A stretch of DNA of 64,000 bases. Origin: Chryseobacterium cucumeris. GTDB taxonomy: Bacteria; Bacteroidota; Bacteroidia; Flavobacteriales; Weeksellaceae. A program made the translations under genes and the position numbers. Where the stretch lies: NCBI RefSeq assembly GCF_001593385.1, contig NZ_LUVZ01000001.1, positions 124,001 through 188,000 on the forward strand, given 5' to 3'. Of the stretch, positions 59,686 through 64,000 are shown piece by piece (position 1 is the stretch's first letter; every line of letters begins with the position of its first letter). The notes below the pieces were generated by a model. That model was not told the origin of the DNA and did no database searches. It worked only from the letters and a program-made list of their open reading frames with translations.

Positions 59686-59725
59686 GTATATTGCCGGATG
59701 GTTATACTGTGCCAGTTTTGATATT

Positions 59726-61216
59726 ATGGATAGTCCGGTTAAGATTCCTTACGAAAGTTTTATAAAAATTGATAGAAAATCAGAAACATCTATCTATATG
59801 CAGATTGCCAACCAGCTGATCAATGCAATTCAGCGGGGATTTTTGCCTTTCGGAACCAAGCTTCCGGGGACAAGAACTTTCAGTGAAATGCTGGAAATCC
59901 ATAGAAATACGGCCGTTGCAGTATATGATGAATTATCAGCCCAGGGCTGGACGGAGAGTTTTCCCAACAAAGGAACTTTTGTTATTGGAAAAGATCAGGA
60001 AAAACCTGTTAAATTGAATGATTTTAAGCAAAATAACCTTCAAAATTACCCTGTTTCGACTGGTTTTTCATTTAAAACATCCAATATTTTAGATAATCCT
60101 TTCGAGCATTCCAATTGTGAATATGTCTTTAATGATGGGGTTCCGGATATTCGTTTGACGCAGATAGGGCAGCATTCAAGATTTTACAGTTCTATTTTAA
60201 AACGTAAATCTAACCAAAAAGCGTTTGGACATTATAATCATGACGGAAGTGAATTTTTTAAAGAACATTTATCCCAATACCTGAATCTTTCCCGTGGACT
60301 TCCTATTTCTAAGAACAATCTTCTCATTACCAGAAGCACGGAAATGAGTATTTATATTGTTTCCGAGATTCTTCTTTCCAAAGGTGACACCGTATTGGTG
60401 GGAGCTTTGAGTTATTTCTCCGTCAATATGATCTTTATGAAAGCTGGTGTTGACATTGTTTCAATTCCGATTGATGAAGAAGGAATTATAGTAGAAAGCG
60501 TACGGGAAGCCTGTAAAAAGCAGAAAATCCGGATGCTTTATCTGACACCGCACCACCACTATCCTACTACAGTTGCTTTGAGCGCTCAAAGACGTTTCGA
60601 GTTGCTGGAACTAGCCAATGAGTATGGATTTATTATTCTTGAAGATGATTACGATTATGAATTTCATTACGATAAAAGTCCAATTCTTCCTTTAGCCAGT
60701 GCTGATACCAACGGAATGGTGATCTATATCGGTTCTTTCGGGAAATCTCTGGCACCGGGATTCAGGACAGGATTTATTGTGGCTCCTGAGAATCTGATGA
60801 CAGAAATGCGTAAATACCTGGGAATTATAGACCGTCAAGGCGATATTCTGATGGAAAGAGCACTTGGAGAAATGATTGCAGAAGGAGAAATCAACCGTTA
60901 TCTGAAGAAATCTTTGAAAGTTTATCAGGAAAGGCGTGATTATTTTTCCGGATTGCTGGAAGAGAATCTAGGTGAGTTTATCTCTTTTGAAAAACCCTCC
61001 GGTGGACTGGCTATATGGCTGGAATGGAATATTCCGCTGAACCTGATGCAGCTGAGTAGAAATTGTGCGAAGGACAATCTTTTTATTCCTAAAACATTGT
61101 TATATCAGAATAAAGGGCTTACGGCTATTCGTTTAGGTTTCGGAGATCTGAATGTTGAAGAGATGAATAAAGGAATTGAGGTGTTTTCAAAAAATGTGAA
61201 GGGATTGATTGGGTGA
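59726..61216 (+). CDS. MocR-type PLP-dependent transcriptional regulator
   Basis: This is a 496-residue protein with a GntR winged-helix domain (about 10-85; YMQIANQLINAIQRGFLPFG, LPGTRTFSEMLEIHRNT) and an aminotransferase-like domain (about 120-490). The PLP lysine is K340 in YIGSFGKSLAPG and the aspartate segment is LEDDYDYEF. MocR proteins respond to PLP or amino acids. It is divergent from the di-iron/biotin operon with 66 bases between the start codons, so regulation of biotin genes, two of whose enzymes are PLP-dependent, is plausible. That is inference. Confidence 0.9.
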   Translation: MDSPVKIPYESFIKIDRKSETSIYMQIANQLINAIQRGFLPFGTKLPGTRTFSEMLEIHRNTAVAVYDELSAQGWTESFPNKGTFVIGKDQEKPVKLNDFKQNNLQNYPVSTGFSFKTSNILDNPFEHSNCEYVFNDGVPDIRLTQIGQHSRFYSSILKRKSNQKAFGHYNHDGSEFFKEHLSQYLNLSRGLPISKNNLLITRSTEMSIYIVSEILLSKGDTVLVGALSYFSVNMIFMKAGVDIVSIPIDEEGIIVESVREACKKQKIRMLYLTPHHHYPTTVALSAQRRFELLELANEYGFIILEDDYDYEFHYDKSPILPLASADTNGMVIYIGSFGKSLAPGFRTGFIVAPENLMTEMRKYLGIIDRQGDILMERALGEMIAEGEINRYLKKSLKVYQERRDYFSGLLEENLGEFISFEKPSGGLAIWLEWNIPLNLMQLSRNCAKDNLFIPKTLLYQNKGLTAIRLGFGDLNVEEMNKGIEVFSKNVKGLIG

Positions 61217-61307
61217 TGAGATCTCTCGCCGATTGAATAAATTACGGCTTCACTTACTGAAAATCTTTGATTTTCTTGCGTCTTAAAAATGCATTAATAT
61301 TAAAAAA

Positions 61308-61371
61308 CTTGCGCCTTTGTGACTTTCCAAAAAAAAGATTATCTTATTTTTGAACGCGAAGGCGCAAATAA
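61308..61371. repeat. Interspersed repeat (CTTGCGCCTTTGTGACTTTCC ... GCGAAGGCGCAAATAA)
   Basis: The arms at 61308-61328 and 61352-61371 are partly inverted copies of each other. They share GCGCCTTTG with the element at 56158-56173, so both belong to one repeat family. Confidence 0.55.
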
Positions 61372-61474
61372 TGACCAAAACAATGTGTTTTAAGGCGCGA
61401 GGATTTTATATGCGATAAAATTGATACTGTATATTCTTGCTTTGAATAGTAAAAGTGAAGAGGCTACGTCAAAG

Positions 61475-61554
61475 TGTCATTCTGAACGAAATGAAATGTA
61501 GTGAAGAATCTCTTAGTTAAATTATAATGAGATTCTTCCTTCGTCAGAATGACA
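61475..61554. repeat. 80-base inverted-repeat element (TGTCATTCTGA ends)
   Basis: It begins TGTCATTCTGAACGAA, contains GTGAAGAATCTC, and ends with the inverted counterparts (GAGATTCTTCCTTCGTCAGAATGACA read in parts: GAGATTCTTCC, TTCGTCAGAATGACA). It can fold into a long hairpin. Similarity of the flanks (AGAGG near 61460 and its inverse near 61595) suggests that the element may be longer. This kind of repeat is common in Bacteroidota genomes. Confidence 0.6.
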
Positions 61555-61604
61555 AAGCCACAAAAACCACGTCATTTGACTTTTGAGATAACCTCTTCTC
61601 TTTA

Positions 61605-62792
61605 TTAATGATGAGAAGGAAAAATTATTTTGTTTTTCTTATGCTTCGGTTGCTTCTTTTTTCTGTTTAAGTAGATGATAAAACCGGTGATGGGAAGTGA
61701 AGTTGCAATAATAGCTGCCAGAAAATAAATAATTCTGGTAGTTATTCCCAGAATACTTCCGGTGTGAAGATCGTAATTTCTTTCCCTTAATGCGGTTCCA
61801 TATCCGGTATTTTTGTTTTTATAAGATTGAGATTTTAAAACTTCTCCTGAATACTGATCAAAATTAAACTGTTCATTCCTGTATTGTCTTGCGTCATAGG
61901 TCAACTCTGCATAATAAGTTCCTTCTTCCGATCTCGGAAAATTGACAAGTGCTGATTTTTTGTCTTTCATCCCTTTTTCCATGGTATTTCCAATGAGATT
62001 GAGAATGTTTTTTCGGTTTGAAAATTCTTCGGAAGGAATTGTACTTTTGGCTTTCTTTTCTGTTGGAATGTTTCCGTTCAGTGTATTCTTTACCCATTTA
62101 TCTACATCTTCAAAGCTCCATATCAATGCAGAATAAGATATTAAAAGTAAAGGAATGATGGCATAGAATCCTAAGACATTATGAGCGTCATAATTGATTC
62201 TTTTCCAGTTGGCCGATATTTTAATGAAAAACATTCCTTTCAGCATGCTTTTGCTAATTTTACGGGGATACCATATCACAAGCCCTGATAGAAGAATCAC
62301 AGCAAATATCAGTGTGGAATAACCGGTAATTGCTTTTCCTATTTTCTCACCCAGCAAAAGTCTTCTGTGAAGATCCAGTACAATTTCAAAGAAGTCCTTT
62401 TTGGCATCTTCTACTTCCTGTACTTTTCCGGTATAAGGATCCACATAAATCCGGTAATAATAAAGATAGGTTCCCCAATACGTCCATGCTTCATTGTCCA
62501 TTTTTAAGGTACGAAATACATACGTTCGTGAGGGATCGGAAGGCATCACTACCCTTTTGACTTTCAATCCTTCAGGAAGTACTTTTTCTGCTTTTTCCGT
62601 AAGTTCAGCCAATGAAAGTTTGTTTCTTCCAATGTTTTCAACATAATATCGGTTGGGGTGAACAATATGTTTTAATTCTTCTTCAAAAGCCAGGATACAT
62701 CCTGTAGCAGCCATGATAACAACTATAAGCCCGGACGTTAGTCCGAGCCATAGATGTAACTGATAGGCAATTTTTCTGAATTTCAGCTTCAT
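61605..62792 (-). CDS. PepSY-associated membrane protein
   Basis: This is a 395-residue protein with four predicted membrane helices (about 12-35, 155-180, 205-230 and 350-372). Two PepSY-like periplasmic segments (KAEKVLPEGLKVKRVVMPSD, and YAELTYDARQYRNEQFNFDQYSGEVL read in parts) lie between them. The N-terminal RKIAYQLHLWLGLTSGLIVVI is the typical PepSY_TM start. These proteins accompany siderophore receptors and are thought to be ferric-siderophore reductases of the inner membrane. It follows the receptor gene with two bases between them, so both are one operon. Confidence 0.9.
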   Translation of the reverse strand: MKLKFRKIAYQLHLWLGLTSGLIVVIMAATGCILAFEEELKHIVHPNRYYVENIGRNKLSLAELTEKAEKVLPEGLKVKRVVMPSDPSRTYVFRTLKMDNEAWTYWGTYLYYYRIYVDPYTGKVQEVEDAKKDFFEIVLDLHRRLLLGEKIGKAITGYSTLIFAVILLSGLVIWYPRKISKSMLKGMFFIKISANWKRINYDAHNVLGFYAIIPLLLISYSALIWSFEDVDKWVKNTLNGNIPTEKKAKSTIPSEEFSNRKNILNLIGNTMEKGMKDKKSALVNFPRSEEGTYYAELTYDARQYRNEQFNFDQYSGEVLKSQSYKNKNTGYGTALRERNYDLHTGSILGITTRIIYFLAAIIATSLPITGFIIYLNRKKKQPKHKKNKIIFPSHH

Positions 62793-62794
62793 TC

Positions 62795-64000
62795 TTAAAA
62801 TTTAAAGCTTACCTCAGCAACAAAATTCCGAGGCATCTGAGCGACAACCACTCCCTGCCCTGCAAAATATTGTGCATTCCCCAGGTTGTTCATTTTAAAT
62901 CCTAATCTGTATCTTTCTTTTTCAAGGGAAATGGAAGCATTCACTAAAGTATAGGCAGGAAATACAAATTGTCCGGTAACCACTTTATTTCCGGTAATCT
63001 GTTTTCCAACACGATTTACCCCGAAACCAATTCCTAGTCCCTGAAGTCCTTTGATCGGAAGAATATAACTGATCCATGAATTGAATACATTGGCAGGACC
63101 TGCAGATTCCGGACGGCGTCCATCTACAGCGGGATCAGCCTTTTCATATCTGCTGTGATTGTAGCTATATCCGGCCATAATATTTAATCCCTGAACAGGG
63201 TTCATGATAGTTTCGATTTCAATCCCTTTGCTTCTTTGCTTTCCATCCTGAACAACAATATTGTATTCTTTTCCGTCACGGATCACTCCGGTTCCTCTCT
63301 GGATATTATCAACAAGGATATCATAGTATCCAACCGTGAAATTCACTTTATTCCTCCAAAGATTTCCCTTGATTCCTACTTCCCACTGATTGGCCATCTG
63401 TGGTTTCATATCTCCGCTATAGTCCGGTAACTGCTGGGTAACAGGAGCTGTATAGCTGAAGCCGTTCATATAGTTCCCATAGGCAGATAGCTGATCTTTA
63501 ACGATCTGATATACAATTCCTACTTTTGGAGACCATGCAGTCTGACTGAAATCACCGGTACGTTTGTTATCATTCAGATTAAGCTGTCCTTTACTTTCGT
63601 AATGATCCATACGCAAGCTTAAAAGCGTAATCAAACGGTCCGTAATATAAGTGACGTTTGAAATATAGGCTCCATAAAGGTTGGATGCGGAATTATTTCT
63701 CACTAAAGGTGTTTTGCCTGCCTGAATGGCTGCCTGTGTAAATGCCTGGATTTTTTGAAGGGCAAGATCTTTAGAAATATTCGGGTATCCTTCTAAGCTT
63801 TGTCCGTTGACATTATCAAAGACTACAATTGGAGAATGGTTATTATTGATTGTCTGATTCAGATAATCCAATCCGATCAATACTTTATTTTTAATTTTCC
63901 CGATATTAAATTGTCCATTGAAGTTCTGCTGAACACTTGTAGAAGAAGCTTCAGAGTTCTGCCACTGTACATTACGTTCCAGCAGGGCATCACTGGTTGT
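62795..64000 (-). CDS. TonB-dependent siderophore receptor, C-terminal part only
   Basis: The frame is open to the right window edge (402 codons visible). The visible part is the outer half of a siderophore-receptor barrel: YGNYMNGFSYTAPVTQQLPD, WSPKVGIVYQI, VNFTVGYYDILVDNIQRGTG, and the terminal MPRNFVAEVSFKF with the aromatic last residue. An ATT-initiated shorter frame from 63880 is not the true start, because the same frame continues upstream. With the PepSY protein downstream it forms an iron-uptake operon. Confidence 0.9.
   Translation of the reverse strand, partial: TTSDALLERNVQWQNSEASSTSVQQNFNGQFNIGKIKNKVLIGLDYLNQTINNNHSPIVVFDNVNGQSLEGYPNISKDLALQKIQAFTQAAIQAGKTPLVRNNSASNLYGAYISNVTYITDRLITLLSLRMDHYESKGQLNLNDNKRTGDFSQTAWSPKVGIVYQIVKDQLSAYGNYMNGFSYTAPVTQQLPDYSGDMKPQMANQWEVGIKGNLWRNKVNFTVGYYDILVDNIQRGTGVIRDGKEYNIVVQDGKQRSKGIEIETIMNPVQGLNIMAGYSYNHSRYEKADPAVDGRRPESAGPANVFNSWISYILPIKGLQGLGIGFGVNRVGKQITGNKVVTGQFVFPAYTLVNASISLEKERYRLGFKMNNLGNAQYFAGQGVVVAQMPRNFVAEVSFKF

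Larger units (their letters stand above)
61217..61604. other. Intergenic region, 388 bases, made largely of repeats
   Basis: Two repeat elements (61308-61371 and 61475-61554) fill most of this stretch. I see no coding frame or RNA gene. Confidence 0.5.

Noticed and set aside
62795..63880. Reading the last gene as a complete 361-residue protein starting at 63880
   Set aside because: The same frame is open up to the window edge, the codon at 63880 is ATT, and the visible part is only the barrel of a much larger receptor.
1..64000. tRNA, rRNA or CRISPR features
   Set aside because: I found no cloverleaf-like sequence with TTCRANNC arms, no rRNA segment and no regularly spaced direct repeats; the S23 gene here is not inside an rRNA.

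Overview
The window looks like a chromosome segment of a Flavobacteriia member close to Chryseobacterium (Weeksellaceae). The evidence is the AT-rich DNA, the near absence of Shine-Dalgarno sites, the recurring Bacteroidota -7 promoter element TAnnTTTG, and the protein families: TonB receptors, a CzcA-type pump fused to its outer-membrane factor, S23-type four-helix-bundle proteins, and PepSY/siderophore genes. The genus is an inference from family content; no rRNA or tRNA gene is present to confirm it. I saw no CRISPR array, prophage or transposase gene.

Layout. 1-315: start of a secreted metalloprotease-like protein. 397-9821: a collagen/hydroxyproline scavenging locus. Four minus-strand genes encode all four steps from 4-hydroxy-L-proline to 2-oxoglutarate, with an AraC regulator upstream. 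Divergently transcribed are an Xaa-Pro aminopeptidase and a dipeptidyl-peptidase IV. 10118-15964: an AraC regulator, tandem epoxide hydrolases (one Tat-exported, one cytosolic), an aldehyde dehydrogenase and an SDR. 16211-17873: two convergent DNA glycosylases (AAG, Mug) and an SMR transporter. 18006-21607: a LytTR/LytS two-component pair, a DoxX-like protein, a TlpA-like thioredoxin and a rhodanese. 21743-24223: an FAD dehydrogenase and an SDR.

24283-30836 appears to be one regulatory unit. A response regulator and histidine kinase sit upstream of a COG4705 membrane protein, a TonB-type receptor and a PAP2 phosphatase. The same 21-bp direct-repeat box (20/21 identical) lies at the same distance from the -7 element of both operons. 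A 411-bp cassette carrying an S23-type protein with terminal inverted repeats is inserted exactly between the regulator and kinase genes.

30910-37505: redox and transport genes (two aldo/keto reductases, NDH-2, an SDR, a CLC protein). 37879-39687: a 602-residue protein that I read as a nitronate-monooxygenase-like flavin barrel with a cysteine cluster. 39938-45997: a heavy-metal RND efflux operon. 46131-48709: MFS, siderophore-interacting protein and a Crp/Fnr regulator, with an FNR-like box in front. 48795-54609: assorted regulators and transporters, including divergent AraC/MFS and HxlR/metallo-hydrolase pairs with visible operator-like repeats, plus an orphan promoter-terminator pair that may be a short RNA.

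54711-61216: a biotin operon (bioF, bioD, bioB, bioA). Its first gene encodes an unrecognised ferritin-like putative di-iron protein overlapping bioF, and a MocR-type regulator diverges from it. No bioC, bioH, bioW or bioI is seen here, so the di-iron protein is the best candidate in the window for an undescribed enzyme, possibly acting in pimeloyl supply. 61217-61604 holds interspersed repeats only. 61605-64000: a PepSY membrane protein and a TonB-dependent siderophore receptor cut by the window edge.
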